DNA of 64,000 bases from Pleomorphochaeta sp963678575 (GTDB lineage Bacteria; Spirochaetota; Spirochaetia; Sphaerochaetales; Sphaerochaetaceae): the NCBI GenBank assembly GCA_963678575.2, contig CAXXHV010000002.1, positions 1 through 64,000 on the forward strand, written 5' to 3'. Position 1 is the stretch's first letter. Each line of letters opens with the position of its first letter. Under the pieces are notes generated by a model. It had not been told where the DNA came from, ran no database searches, and saw only the letters and a program-made list of their open reading frames with translations. The position numbers were made by a program, and so were the translations under genes. Positions 9,264 to 18,293 of this stretch are shown here, one piece after another.

Positions 9264-9960
9264 ATATTATGATAAAAATTGTGTAGTTAGGGATTGTTCT
9301 ATAACCGTAGATGATAAAAAAATATTAACAATATTAGGTCCAAGTGGAAGTGGAAAATCTACTTTAATCTCTTGTATTGCTGGAATTGAACTCCCTCAAA
9401 GTGGAGTGATTACATTAAATGATAATGTTTTATTTGATAATAATAGCAAAATCAATTTAGCACCCGAGAAAAGAAATATAGGTTTTGTTTTTCAAAATTA
9501 TGCACTATGGCCCCATATGACTATTGAAAAACATCTTAGCTTTCCATTAAAAGCTAAAAAAATGGGAAAAAATTTAATTAAAGAAAAATGTGAAATAATA
9601 ATAAACATGCTAAGATTAGAAGATAAAATCTATAAATATCCTCACCAATTAAGTGGAGGAGAACAACAGAGAGTTGCTTTAGGAAGAGCCTTAATAAAAG
9701 AGCCTGATTTACTATTATTAGATGAACCATTATCTAATTTAGATGCTTTATTAAGAGAAAGAATGCAAGTTGAAATAAGACATATTCAAAAAGAATTAGG
9801 CGTTACTACAATTTTAGTTACTCATGACCAAGAAGAAGCTAAAAAAATATCTGATCAGGTTGCAGTAATGAATCATGGAATAATTGAACAAATTGGAAGC
9901 TTTGATAGCTTAGTAGATAATCCTCAAACATCTTTTATTGAAGAATTTATAAAAAGATAA
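9232..9960 (+). CDS. Iron(III)-type ABC transporter ATP-binding protein
   Basis: A 242-residue ABC ATPase with Walker A GPSGSGKS (about residues 36-43), Q-loop FVFQNYALWPHM, signature LSGGEQQRVALGRAL, Walker B LLLLDEPLSNLD and H-loop VTHDQEEA. It overlaps the permease gene by 32 bases and has its own GAGGA site. It energises the preceding permease. At 242 residues it lacks the C-terminal TOBE-like regulatory extension of full-length FbpC/PotA proteins (about 350 residues). Confidence 0.88.
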   Translation: MKKLEIKNLFKYYDKNCVVRDCSITVDDKKILTILGPSGSGKSTLISCIAGIELPQSGVITLNDNVLFDNNSKINLAPEKRNIGFVFQNYALWPHMTIEKHLSFPLKAKKMGKNLIKEKCEIIINMLRLEDKIYKYPHQLSGGEQQRVALGRALIKEPDLLLLDEPLSNLDALLRERMQVEIRHIQKELGVTTILVTHDQEEAKKISDQVAVMNHGIIEQIGSFDSLVDNPQTSFIEEFIKR

Positions 9961-10164
9961 AATTCTATTATATCTATTGAATTGGGTACAGCTCAGTTTG
10001 TTATTTGAGTTACGTTATTCTTTAAATTAGATTTTAGTTATTAAGTTTTTTTCACTACTACTATTTATGCTTAAAAATTTAAATTTTCTTTATCAATTTT
10101 ACCAATGGCTTTTTTTTCAAGTTAATTTAATAATTGATTGACCTTTAATAAGGAATTAAGATAG

Positions 10165-10567
10165 CTTTACGCTTTTAGTGAACTTGATGCATTTAAAATA
10201 TTAGGAGATGCAAAAAATTATGACTTTGACTCTTTGAATGAAAATCCAAAAGAGCATTATGTAGTAGTTGAAAATCCATTATTAATTAATAAAACAGTCT
10301 ATTTACATTGTGCTTAAGAGGGAAGTAATGTGTATCTTTTAAAGAAAAAATGTTGGGAAAATATATTACATCTTATGCATCAATATTAGCTTATTTTACT
10401 GCCTTTTTTCAGGAGATAAAATAGAAAAAAATTATTTAACTCTTTGTGATAAATTTATATTTGGTAATAAATTAGAAATTAAAAAAAATATTTTCGTAGA
10501 TATTCATAAAACTATACTAGTAGCACTAGCAACTGGAAGTATTTTTGTTAAAGGTTTAAATATATAG
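10165..10567 (+). pseudogene. Decayed ORF of unknown identity
   Basis: One frame reads SELDAFKILGDAKNYDFDSL and on through KTVYLHCA to a TAA at 10315-10317, then continues EGSNVYLLKKKCWENI to a stop near 10390. A second frame then reads FSGDKIEKNYLTLCDKF through FVKGLNI to a stop at 10565-10567. The protein-like composition, split by one stop and one frameshift, suggests a broken gene. I do not recognise the family. The flanks 9961-10164 and 10568-10658 hold nothing I can identify. Confidence 0.4.
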
Positions 10568-10658
10568 CAACAAAACTATCTAAGAAAGTATTCAATAATT
10601 TTTTTCAATTTTCTTATGTTCTAATCTTTTGTGTACTTGTAATGAAATAAATCATTTC

Positions 10659-11633
10659 TCATTTAGAATGGGTGCTAAGATTAACTGTTTCAGTTATAGA
10701 ATAAATACCGGTATCCAAATCCATTCTATATGTTTCTAAAATAAGTTCATTGGTATCGTTAATTTCAAATTTTAAAAAAGTACTTTTAGCTCCAGTATCC
10801 TGAGTCCCTCTAGCATGCCCCGAATCAATTTGCCAAGTGCTATCACCAAGTCGTAAGTTACTGCTATAATTATGAGTATGTCCACAAATATAAGCAGTAA
10901 CATTATATTCGTTCAATAAATTCCAAAATAAGTCTCGATTATCTTCATGATTATCAAGACTGTCTCCAACATGTCTAAGTCTTCCTGAATCTTCATCAGG
11001 TAATGGAAATGCAGGTTCATGTCCAAAGACAATTATAATTTCTTTTTCTGTCTTTTTTAAATCTTCCTCTAGCCAATTAAAAGTAGCCGATACGATATCA
11101 CCATTTGAACCAATATCAGAAGCACCATCAAAATATTCATTTAGTATAACAAAATGTACTGGCCCTTTTTCAAAAGAATACATAGTTTCCTTAGTCCCGG
11201 TTGGACCCTCACTAAAAATATTTACTCTTGATTCAATAACCTGGTAATAATTTCTTATCCACTCCATATCAGAAGGAGTCTCTGCTTCATGATTCCCTAC
11301 AATAGGAAACCACCTATAATCAATATCAATATATTTCTTAATGGTAGCTAGCACTTGGCCTGGTGGATCTATATCTCCCACTGAAAACAGGTAAAGTCCA
11401 TTATCTACATCAGAGATAGCTTCACATGCTCCACGAAACCAATTTGGATTATTTCCTGTAAATTCTCTCATATCTGAGGCGACAATAAAAGATTTGAAAT
11501 TTTCATCAGTATCCTCTGATACATAGGAATCATTGATTATATCGGTTTCGCTGATAGGAGAATATCCTAAGTTGCATGAAAAAAATAAAAATAAAATTAA
11601 AAGCCATAGAAATCTATATGTTTTAGTTTTCAT
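10659..11633 (-). CDS. Secreted metallophosphoesterase (calcineurin-like), probable lipoprotein
   Basis: A 324-residue predicted lipoprotein: basic N-terminus MKTKTYRF, a hydrophobic stretch, then lipobox LFFSC. The start was chosen at MKTKTYRF because AAGGA lies five bases upstream; a longer in-frame version lacks a site. Metallophosphatase motifs appear in order: ASDMREF (a variant of the usual DxH block), VGDID, GNHEAE, FGHEPAF and CGHTHNY. Together they supply most of the dinuclear metal ligands. It probably hydrolyses phosphate esters outside the cytoplasm; the substrate is unknown. The first motif has Arg where His is common, a variation also seen in purple-acid-phosphatase-like members. 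Confidence 0.82.
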   Translation of the reverse strand: MKTKTYRFLWLLILFLFFSCNLGYSPISETDIINDSYVSEDTDENFKSFIVASDMREFTGNNPNWFRGACEAISDVDNGLYLFSVGDIDPPGQVLATIKKYIDIDYRWFPIVGNHEAETPSDMEWIRNYYQVIESRVNIFSEGPTGTKETMYSFEKGPVHFVILNEYFDGASDIGSNGDIVSATFNWLEEDLKKTEKEIIIVFGHEPAFPLPDEDSGRLRHVGDSLDNHEDNRDLFWNLLNEYNVTAYICGHTHNYSSNLRLGDSTWQIDSGHARGTQDTGAKSTFLKFEINDTNELILETYRMDLDTGIYSITETVNLSTHSK

Positions 11634-11993
11634 ATTATCCTTTACCTCAAGTTTGTAGTGTAAATTTAATAATACCATAAATCCTTTTCAAAAAGAAAGA
11701 AATTTAAGCTATTTTTTTGTTTTATAATGAATTAATTATAAAATAACTGCTATTCGCTGAATTGATTGAAGAGCTATTCATATAAAGTAAATCATAGCCA
11801 TGAAATTATTTATGTTATTGAAACCTTTTGCTCGGAGTATAATTTATTAACTTTTTTTGATTATATAAATTAATTTTATAATTGATTATTTCGATCTTTT
11901 TTTTAGTTTAAGTATTCAATATTATCTTATTTCAACTTTAAGTAAATCTAAAATATTGTTTAAGAGAAAACTTCATGTTATTCTTTTAATAAT
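11634..11993. other. Divergent intergenic region
   Basis: 360 bases between divergent genes, very AT-rich. No hairpin, RNA gene or clear promoter pair stood out. Confidence 0.35.
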
Positions 11994-12584
11994 ATGGAAA
12001 ATACAACACTCTCTTATTATGAAAAGAATAAAGAACTATTTAAAGAAACTACTCAAAAGTTAGATTTTTCAAAATACCAGGATTTGTATTTAAGCTATTT
12101 ATTACCAAATTCATTAATATTAGATTTTGGATGTGGTGTTGGAAGAGATACAAAATATTTCTTAGAAAAAAATTATAAAGTTGAAGCATTAGATGGATCA
12201 ATTGAAATGTGTAATATTGCAAGTTCTTTTTGCAATATAAATGTTAAAAATATTTTATTTGAGAACTTTAATGAAGAAAATAAATACAAAGGAATATGGG
12301 CTTGTTCAAGTATTTTACATGTACCATATAAAGAGTTGGATAAGATTTTTAAAGCTTTACATAAAGCCTTATTAAAAAAAGGAATATTATATGTTTCCTT
12401 TAAATATGGAGATTTTGAAGGATATAGGAATGAGAGATATTTTACTGATTTAACTTTGGATAAGTTCTTAGAAATCCCCAATATATTAAAATTATATTCT
12501 ATAGAAAAACATTTTATTACAAGTGATGTAAGGCAAAATAGAGAAGATGAAAAATGGCTAAATATAATTCTAATAAAGAAATAG
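11994..12584 (+). CDS. Class I SAM-dependent methyltransferase
   Basis: A 196-residue Rossmann-fold methyltransferase. Motif I is ILDFGCGVGRDTKYFL (about residues 42-57), followed by the acidic loop EALDGS, a later LHVPYKELD segment and a ILYVSFKYGD strand. It resembles small TehB/UbiE-like methyltransferases; the acceptor cannot be predicted. A 29-codon ORF (12554-12643, ATG overlapping the 3' end) follows in another frame and looks like a coding remnant or chance frame. No ribosome-binding site is obvious before the chosen ATG. Confidence 0.8.
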   Translation: MENTTLSYYEKNKELFKETTQKLDFSKYQDLYLSYLLPNSLILDFGCGVGRDTKYFLEKNYKVEALDGSIEMCNIASSFCNINVKNILFENFNEENKYKGIWACSSILHVPYKELDKIFKALHKALLKKGILYVSFKYGDFEGYRNERYFTDLTLDKFLEIPNILKLYSIEKHFITSDVRQNREDEKWLNIILIKK

Positions 12585-12802
12585 AAAAGTATTTAAAAGA
12601 AAAACAATTTAAACATATAAAAAGAGAAAATTTAAAAAAATGATTTACTTAAATGAGTGTATATCGATATCAGATTTATGGTAGTTATTTTAAGAAATTA
12701 AGCAATGATAATTCATATTTTAAAGTTTTTTTCATTAGCTTTTATAGTCCTTATTATTTTTTTTAAGCAGTATAGAATAATTTAAATAAATAATTTTTTT
12801 TG

Positions 12803-12831
12803 TTGACGTGGTAGAAAAACCATGTTATAAA
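12803..12831 (+). promoter_or_regulatory. Promoter of the TRAP-transketolase operon
   Basis: TTGACG (12803-12808), a 17-base spacer and TATAAA (12826-12831). It is a close sigma-70-type match, ending just before the palindromic operator. Confidence 0.75.
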
Positions 12832-12833
12832 AA

Positions 12834-12854
12834 ATTGTCAGACAATCTGACAAT
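12834..12854. promoter_or_regulatory. Palindromic operator, probable GntR/FCD site
   Basis: ATTGTCAGA (12834-12842) and TCTGACAAT (12846-12854) are perfect inverted repeats around CAA. The left half TTGTC-A-GACAA is itself palindromic. The site begins two bases after the -10 box, over the expected transcription start. The operon encodes a GntR/FCD regulator, the obvious candidate repressor (inference). Confidence 0.7.
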
Positions 12855-12885
12855 AATAAAAATTTATTTTCAAAAGGAGAAGAAA

Positions 12886-13896
12886 ATGAAAGGAACTAAA
12901 TTATTAATTACATTAATTATTTTTTCAATTGTAACCCCCTTATTTGCACAAGGAAGCTCTGAAAAATCTGGTGCAATTGAATTCAAGGTAGTAGGTAATA
13001 ATTCTTCAGCATTAGCTACAGAAGCTGTTAAAAAAATGGCTACTGAAATAGAAGAGAAGTCTAATGGAGAATTAAAACCTATTTTATATTTGGAAGGCCA
13101 ATTGGGTGATAATGATGAAGATCTTTGTACTGGATTATCAGAAGGTAATTATGAAATGCTCTTAAATGCTGAAATGTTATTTAACTGGGCAGTTCCAGAA
13201 TGGATGGAATTATTTAATATGGCATTCATTTTTGATAGCCAACAACATTTACAAAACTTCTGGAATAGTGAAGTTGGAGCCGATCTAGCTCAACAATTAG
13301 CAGATAAGTATAATGTTAAGGCTTATTTAAATACTATTGCATTACGTGGACCTCGTTACTTGACAGCAAATGTTCCAGTTCATAGTGTTAGTGATATGGC
13401 AGGTATTAAATTAAGAACTCCAAATAATGCTGGTGTTATTGCTTCTTGGAGAGCAACAGGTGCTAATGTTACTCCAGTTGCTTGGGGTGAGTTATATGGT
13501 GCTTTACAAAACGGTATTGTTAATGCTCAAGAAAATCCATTAGCTAATATTGACCAAGCTGGTATGTACCAAGTTCAAAAATATTTAATGCAAACTGAAC
13601 ACCAATATACAAACTATTTTATCTATATGGCTAATGATTGGTGGAATACTTTAAGTGATGAAAACAAGCAGATTATTTCTACAGCTATTGATAATGCCTT
13701 TAAATGGCATAATCAACAAGTAAATGCTGAAGATAAAGAATTCTTAAAGAAATTTGATGAAAAAGGAATGATTTTAGTTCCAAAATCAGAAATTGATATT
13801 AATTCATTTAAAGAAGCTATTACTCCAGTTTTATTAGAAAATAATAAGGATAAATATCCTTCAGGTGCTTATGAATTAATTCAGAGTTTAAAATAA
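12886..13896 (+). CDS. TRAP transporter substrate-binding protein (DctP family)
   Basis: A 336-residue periplasmic DctP-type protein. It starts at MKGTKLLITL after AAAAGGAG; the signal peptide ends in LFAQG. DctP features include a VKKMATEIEEKSNGELKP segment and a GAALQNG-like block (YGALQNGIVNAQENPLANI). The conserved arginine that binds the substrate carboxylate is probably in GIKLRTPNN. It captures an organic acid or sugar acid for the DctQM channel encoded next. The transketolase genes in the same operon point to a sugar-derived substrate, but identity is unknown. Confidence 0.88.
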   Translation: MKGTKLLITLIIFSIVTPLFAQGSSEKSGAIEFKVVGNNSSALATEAVKKMATEIEEKSNGELKPILYLEGQLGDNDEDLCTGLSEGNYEMLLNAEMLFNWAVPEWMELFNMAFIFDSQQHLQNFWNSEVGADLAQQLADKYNVKAYLNTIALRGPRYLTANVPVHSVSDMAGIKLRTPNNAGVIASWRATGANVTPVAWGELYGALQNGIVNAQENPLANIDQAGMYQVQKYLMQTEHQYTNYFIYMANDWWNTLSDENKQIISTAIDNAFKWHNQQVNAEDKEFLKKFDEKGMILVPKSEIDINSFKEAITPVLLENNKDKYPSGAYELIQSLK

Positions 13897-13919
13897 AGTA
13901 TTATAGGAGATTGGGAGTT

Positions 13920-14444
13920 ATGTTTGACAAAATTGCATTAAAATTTTCTAAAGTATCTGACTTTTTTGAAAAGATAGTAAAAAATGTATCAATAGTAGTA
14001 TTAGTGGTATTAATTTGTACTGTTTTCTTTCAAGTTTCAAGTCGAATACTTACTGGAAAATCTTTTCCAGAGATTGAAGAGTTTTCAATTATTATGGCTG
14101 CTTGGTTAGGTTTTTTCACTCTTTCTTATGCAGCAAAAAAGAAAGTTCACGTTAGAATTGATGTTTTTGTTGGCAAACTTCCAACTTCATTCCAGCATGT
14201 AATTAGTATCATTATTTCTTGTGTTACATTATATGCTTCTTTATATCTTGTTTGGTATGGTTGGCTATTAGCTGAGAAAAAGATTCAAGTACCACTTGCA
14301 ATATTACCTGCTAATGCTGGTTGGTGGTATGTAGCATTTCCTATTGGTTTTTTCTTCACTAGTTATTTTTTACTAGATCATATCATTCAAGAGATAAAAG
14401 AAATGAAAGACGAAAATAAAAAAAATAAAGAAGAGGTCATATAA
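13920..14444 (+). CDS. TRAP transporter small permease (DctQ family)
   Basis: A 174-residue four-helix membrane protein. The ATG at 13920 was chosen over an upstream in-frame TTG because GGGAG/AGGAGA precedes it at proper distance. The family signature is visible: SRILTGKSFPEIEEFS then AWLGFFTLSYAAKKKVHVRIDVF. It partners the DctM subunit in the inner membrane. Its stop codon overlaps the ATG of the next gene by one base. Confidence 0.88.
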   Translation: MFDKIALKFSKVSDFFEKIVKNVSIVVLVVLICTVFFQVSSRILTGKSFPEIEEFSIIMAAWLGFFTLSYAAKKKVHVRIDVFVGKLPTSFQHVISIIISCVTLYASLYLVWYGWLLAEKKIQVPLAILPANAGWWYVAFPIGFFFTSYFLLDHIIQEIKEMKDENKKNKEEVI

Positions 14445-15724
14445 TGTGGGTTATAATAGGCTTTTTGGTAATGATAACCATTGGTGTCCCTGTTGGGTAT
14501 TCAATGATTTTAGCAGCTTTCTTTTTTGTAAAATTTACAGGTGTTGTTAATTTTACTCTAATCCCTTCTGCTATGGTTAGTGGTGTGTCCTCATATACAA
14601 TGCTTGCTGTTCCATTTTTTATGGTTGTTGGTGAATTGATGAATAGTAGTGGAATTACAAAGAGAATTTTCTTTTTTGCAGATAGTTGTGTTGGGCATAT
14701 TACTGGAGGGTTAGGACATGTAAATATTTTGTCTAGCATGATTTTCTCAGGAATGTCTGGTGCAGCAGTAGCAGATGTAGCAGGTCTTGGTGCAATTGAA
14801 ATAAAGGCAATGAAAGATCAAGGCTTTGATGCAGATTTTTCAGTTGGTGTAACCTCTGCTTCCGCAATCATTGGACCGATTATTCCTCCTAGTAGTCCAA
14901 TGGTTTTGTTTGGGATAGCTGCAGGTGTATCAATTGGTGGTTTATTTATGGGTGGTATTACTGTAGGTATAATTATGGGGTTAGCTATGATGTGTACAGT
15001 TTATATAATCGCTAAAAAACGTAAATATCCTAAACATGAGAATTATTCTTTTTCTGTGAAAATGAAAGCTTTTGGAGCAGCACTACCGGCATTATTAGCC
15101 CCAGTTATTTTAATTGGTGGTATTTTTTCTGGGTTTTTCACCCCCACTGAAGCTGCGGCAGTTGCAGTATTTTATTCTTTAATTGTTGGCCTTTTTGTTT
15201 ATAAAGATTTTAAAATTAGAAATTTGAAAAAAGTTTTAATTGCTTGTGTAGAGAATTTAGGAATGGTTATGCTTTTAATGGCATCTGGTAAATTGTTTGC
15301 TTGGGTTCTTGGAATGGAAAAAATAGCAGAAACTTTCTCATATTTAATTTTTAATTTAACAAATAACAAATTTATTGTTATTTTATTAATGAATATAATT
15401 TTACTTTTTATGGGAACCTTTATGGAAACAAATGCTAGTATTTTTATACTAACTCCGATTTTATTGCCTATAGCCAATACAATAGGTATGCATCCTATTC
15501 AATTTGGAGTAATCTTCATTTTTGCTTTGATGATTGGTTTATTAACTCCTCCTATGGCAATATGTTTATTTTTAACTTCTAAAATTGGTGGGGTTACCTT
15601 TAACCAAGCCTTCAAAGCTGTTAAACCTTATTATATTGGGTTATTAGTTGTTCTGTTTTTAATAAATATGTTTCCACAAATAACTTTGTTTGTGCCTAAA
15701 TTATTATTAGGGCAAACCTTTTAG
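14444..15724 (+). CDS. TRAP transporter large permease (DctM family)
   Basis: A 426-residue polytopic membrane protein of the DctM/SiaM family with about twelve helices. Typical motifs are GVPVGYSMILA, the IFSGMSGAAVADVAGLG block, the IIPPSSPMVLFGIAAG block and FFTPTEAAAVAVFYSL. It forms the Na+-coupled transport channel with DctQ. Start overlaps the dctQ stop. Length is normal for the family. Confidence 0.92.
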   Translation: MWVIIGFLVMITIGVPVGYSMILAAFFFVKFTGVVNFTLIPSAMVSGVSSYTMLAVPFFMVVGELMNSSGITKRIFFFADSCVGHITGGLGHVNILSSMIFSGMSGAAVADVAGLGAIEIKAMKDQGFDADFSVGVTSASAIIGPIIPPSSPMVLFGIAAGVSIGGLFMGGITVGIIMGLAMMCTVYIIAKKRKYPKHENYSFSVKMKAFGAALPALLAPVILIGGIFSGFFTPTEAAAVAVFYSLIVGLFVYKDFKIRNLKKVLIACVENLGMVMLLMASGKLFAWVLGMEKIAETFSYLIFNLTNNKFIVILLMNIILLFMGTFMETNASIFILTPILLPIANTIGMHPIQFGVIFIFALMIGLLTPPMAICLFLTSKIGGVTFNQAFKAVKPYYIGLLVVLFLINMFPQITLFVPKLLLGQTF

Positions 15725-15738
15725 TTGAGGAGTAGTAG

Positions 15739-16443
15739 ATGAAAGTAATAAAAAAACAATCGATAGTTGATATGGCAGAAGAACAAATAAAAGAATATTT
15801 AGCTAGTGATGAAGTTCAAATTGGTGATAAATTTCCTACTGAATATGAGATGTGTAATTCTTTAAATGTTAGTAGAGCTACATTACGTGAAGTATATAGG
15901 AAATTACAGTCGCAAGGTTATTTAGATTTAAAACCAGGTAGAGGTGCTTTTGTAAAAAATAAAGAAGCCGATCTCGTACAGCAAGCAATGTGCTGGTTTA
16001 GAGAGCATGATACTCAAATGCAAAGTTATCTGGAAGTAAGGTTATATTTAGATCCTTTAGCTTCAAAACTTGCTGCAAAACATAGAACAGCAAAAGATAT
16101 TTTAATATTAAAACAAATCCAAGTCGAATTTGAAAAAAGCTATTTTGATAAAGATAATAAGAGAATGGCTCAATTAGATGCAGATTTCCATAAAGCTATT
16201 GTTGATATTTCAAATAATGAATTGTTAATGGCCTTAATTAATATTGTAAACTATTACTTTGAACAATTAAGAATGAAAAGTTTTAAACTTCAAGAACATG
16301 CTTCCCATGCTTTAGATCCACATAGAAAAATTATTGAAGCAATTGAAGCTGGTGATGTAAAAAAAGCAGAAGAAGAAAGTGTAGAGCATATGAAAATAGC
16401 TTTACGTGATTTATGTGGAGAAAATAATACTGCTTTATTATAA
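15739..16443 (+). CDS. GntR-family regulator with FCD domain
   Basis: A 234-residue transcription factor. Residues about 8-75 form the winged helix-turn-helix (FPTEYEMCNSLNVSRATLRE, then GYLDLKPGRGAFV). Residues about 95-220 form the FCD ligand-binding helix bundle, with metal-ligand candidates in ADFHKAIVDIS and HMKIAL. It sits inside the TRAP-transketolase operon and is the likely regulator of the palindrome at 12834-12854, with the transported acid or sugar as inducer (inference). Start follows TTGAGGAG. Confidence 0.88.
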   Translation: MKVIKKQSIVDMAEEQIKEYLASDEVQIGDKFPTEYEMCNSLNVSRATLREVYRKLQSQGYLDLKPGRGAFVKNKEADLVQQAMCWFREHDTQMQSYLEVRLYLDPLASKLAAKHRTAKDILILKQIQVEFEKSYFDKDNKRMAQLDADFHKAIVDISNNELLMALINIVNYYFEQLRMKSFKLQEHASHALDPHRKIIEAIEAGDVKKAEEESVEHMKIALRDLCGENNTALL

Positions 16444-16454
16444 GGAATAAATAA

Positions 16455-17276
16455 ATGGAATATCTTAAACAAAAGTGTAGAGCACTTCGTATTGATGTGC
16501 TTAGGATGCTTAATGCATCAGGGAGTGGTCATACTGGTGGTTCTCTCTCCTCTATAGAGCTAATGGCAGGTTTATATTATGCAAAAATGAATATAAGTGT
16601 TGAAACTCAAAATGATCCAATGCGAGATAGATTTGTATTGAGTAAAGGCCATGCTGCACCAGTATTATATGCAATTTTAGCCGATAAAGGTTTTTTCCCG
16701 AAAGAGGAATTATTAACTTTAAGAAAATTACATAGTAGATTGCAAGGTCATCCTGATTCAAAAAAATTACCTGGTGTTGAGGCTGCAACTGGATCTTTAG
16801 GACAAGGGTGTTCTATTGCTGTTGGTATGGCTATAGCGGCTAAAGCTCAAAAGAAAAATATTAATGTTTATACTTTAGTAGGTGATGGCGAAATTCAAGA
16901 AGGAATAGTTTGGGAAGCCTGTATGTCTGCAGCCTCTTACAAATTAGATAATTTTACCTTAATAGTCGATAATAATGGACTACAGTTAGATGGTCCTTGT
17001 GAGAAAATTTTAGATATGGGAAATCTTTGCGATAAGTTTGAAGCTTTCGGTTTTGAAGTTATAGAACTTGAAGATGGAAATGATATTGAAGTAGTTGTAA
17101 ATGCTTTAAAGAGTAAACCTATGAAAGGCAAACCTACTTGTATTATTGCACATACAATAAAAGGGAAAGGTGTATCCTTTGCTGAGAATCAAGTAGGTTG
17201 GCATGGTAAAGTTCCAAATAATGAAGAGTTAGAATTAGCAATAAAGGAATTGCAGGGAGAAGAGAACAGTGACTAA
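16455..17276 (+). CDS. Transketolase, N-terminal (TPP-binding) subunit
   Basis: A 273-residue subunit equivalent to the first third of transketolase. It has the AGLYYAKMNI and DRFVLSKGHAAPVLYAIL segments, the GSLGQGCSIAVGMAIA loop and the TPP/Mg motif GDGEIQEGIVWEA...NN. Many bacteria and archaea encode transketolase as two polypeptides; the C-terminal partner follows with an 8-base overlap. It is linked to the TRAP genes and the GntR regulator in one operon, so it probably acts on a ketose or sugar acid derived from the imported compound rather than only in the pentose phosphate pathway. Confidence 0.9.
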   Translation: MEYLKQKCRALRIDVLRMLNASGSGHTGGSLSSIELMAGLYYAKMNISVETQNDPMRDRFVLSKGHAAPVLYAILADKGFFPKEELLTLRKLHSRLQGHPDSKKLPGVEAATGSLGQGCSIAVGMAIAAKAQKKNINVYTLVGDGEIQEGIVWEACMSAASYKLDNFTLIVDNNGLQLDGPCEKILDMGNLCDKFEAFGFEVIELEDGNDIEVVVNALKSKPMKGKPTCIIAHTIKGKGVSFAENQVGWHGKVPNNEELELAIKELQGEENSD

Positions 17277-18213
17277 AAAAATGATTCGCACTGGTTATGG
17301 TGAGGCCTTAGTGGAATTAGGGGAGAAAAATGATAAAATTGTTGTTCTAGATGCAGATTTATCTCATGCAACAATGACACATATGTTTGCAAGTAAATTC
17401 CCTGAAAGATTTTTTAACATGGGTATTGCAGAAGCAAATATGATAGATGTTTCTGCTGGAATGTCAACTATGGATGTAATTCCTTTTTGTAGTACCTTTG
17501 CTCTTTTTGGAACAGGTAGAGCTTATGAACAAATAAGAAATAGCATAGCGTATCCTAAATTTAATGTAAAAATATGTTGTACTCATTCAGGTCTTACTGT
17601 GGGTGAAGATGGAGGAAGCCATCAAGCAATTGAAGATATTGCCCTTATGAGAGTTATTCCTAATATGAGTGTGGTTGTTCCTTGCGATGCTAATGAAGCA
17701 AAAAGAGCTGTAATGGCAATTGCAGATATTGATGGTCCTATTTATCTCAGATTGGCTCGTTCTCCAAGTGAAGTTTTTGATTTTGATATGCCCTTTACTT
17801 TTGGAAAAGCAAATGTTTTACAGGAAGGCTCTGATCTAGTAATTTTTGCTTGTGGCATTATGGTTAGTACCGCATTAGAATGTGCTAAAAAAATGGCTAA
17901 AGAAGCAAATGTTTCAATTGCTGTTGTTAATATACATACAATAAAACCTATTGATGAAGAATGTATTTTAAATTATGCAAATAAATGTAAACGTGTAGTG
18001 ACATTAGAAGAACATAGTGTTATAGGAGGCCTCGGCGATGCTGTAGCAGCTACATTAATAGGCAAAGGTGATTTTGTTTTTGAGAAGATAGGAGTACAAG
18101 ATTTGTTTGGTCAATCTGGTAGTCCCGAGGAACTTTTAGAAGAATATGGTTTAAGTCTTTCAAAAGTGATGGAAAAGATTAAAGATATAGTTAAAAGATC
18201 GGGTAAATATTAA
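17269..18213 (+). CDS. Transketolase, C-terminal subunit
   Basis: A 314-residue partner of the preceding subunit, starting at GTG with an 8-base overlap. The pyrimidine-binding domain contains the catalytic glutamate region NMGIAEANMIDVSAGMS, followed by the transketolase C-terminal domain (ADIDGPIYLRLARSP; EEHSVIGGLGDAVAA; FGQSGSPEELLEEYGLS). Together the two form an active TPP-dependent ketol-transferase. It is the last gene of the operon. Confidence 0.9.
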   Translation: MTKKMIRTGYGEALVELGEKNDKIVVLDADLSHATMTHMFASKFPERFFNMGIAEANMIDVSAGMSTMDVIPFCSTFALFGTGRAYEQIRNSIAYPKFNVKICCTHSGLTVGEDGGSHQAIEDIALMRVIPNMSVVVPCDANEAKRAVMAIADIDGPIYLRLARSPSEVFDFDMPFTFGKANVLQEGSDLVIFACGIMVSTALECAKKMAKEANVSIAVVNIHTIKPIDEECILNYANKCKRVVTLEEHSVIGGLGDAVAATLIGKGDFVFEKIGVQDLFGQSGSPEELLEEYGLSLSKVMEKIKDIVKRSGKY

Positions 18214-18251
18214 ACTTTAAATCTATATTAAGTGAATTGTAAAAATGTAAG

Positions 18252-18293
18252 AAAAATTGTGAAATTATAAATAATGATTTCACAATTTTTTTT
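18252..18293 (+). terminator. Terminator of the TRAP-transketolase operon
   Basis: AAAAATTGTGAAAT (18252-18265) pairs perfectly with ATTTCACAATTTTT (18277-18290), and the T-tract continues to 18293. Confidence 0.85.

Noticed and set aside
9961..10164. Continuation of the iron-ABC operon
   Set aside because: No open frame or ribosome-binding site; only AT-rich sequence before a broken ORF.
12173..12481. 102-codon open frame on the minus strand within the methyltransferase gene
   Set aside because: Antisense shadow of a well-supported methyltransferase; no domain or ribosome-binding site.
12554..12643. 29-codon ORF overlapping the 3' end of the methyltransferase gene
   Set aside because: Very short, Lys-rich and without homologous features or a ribosome-binding site; could be a remnant but unsupported as a gene.
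16455..18213. Sulfo-transketolase (SqwGH) of sulfoquinovose breakdown
   Set aside because: Only the split-transketolase organisation matches; no sulfoquinovose isomerase, glycosidase or sulfonate enzymes are present.
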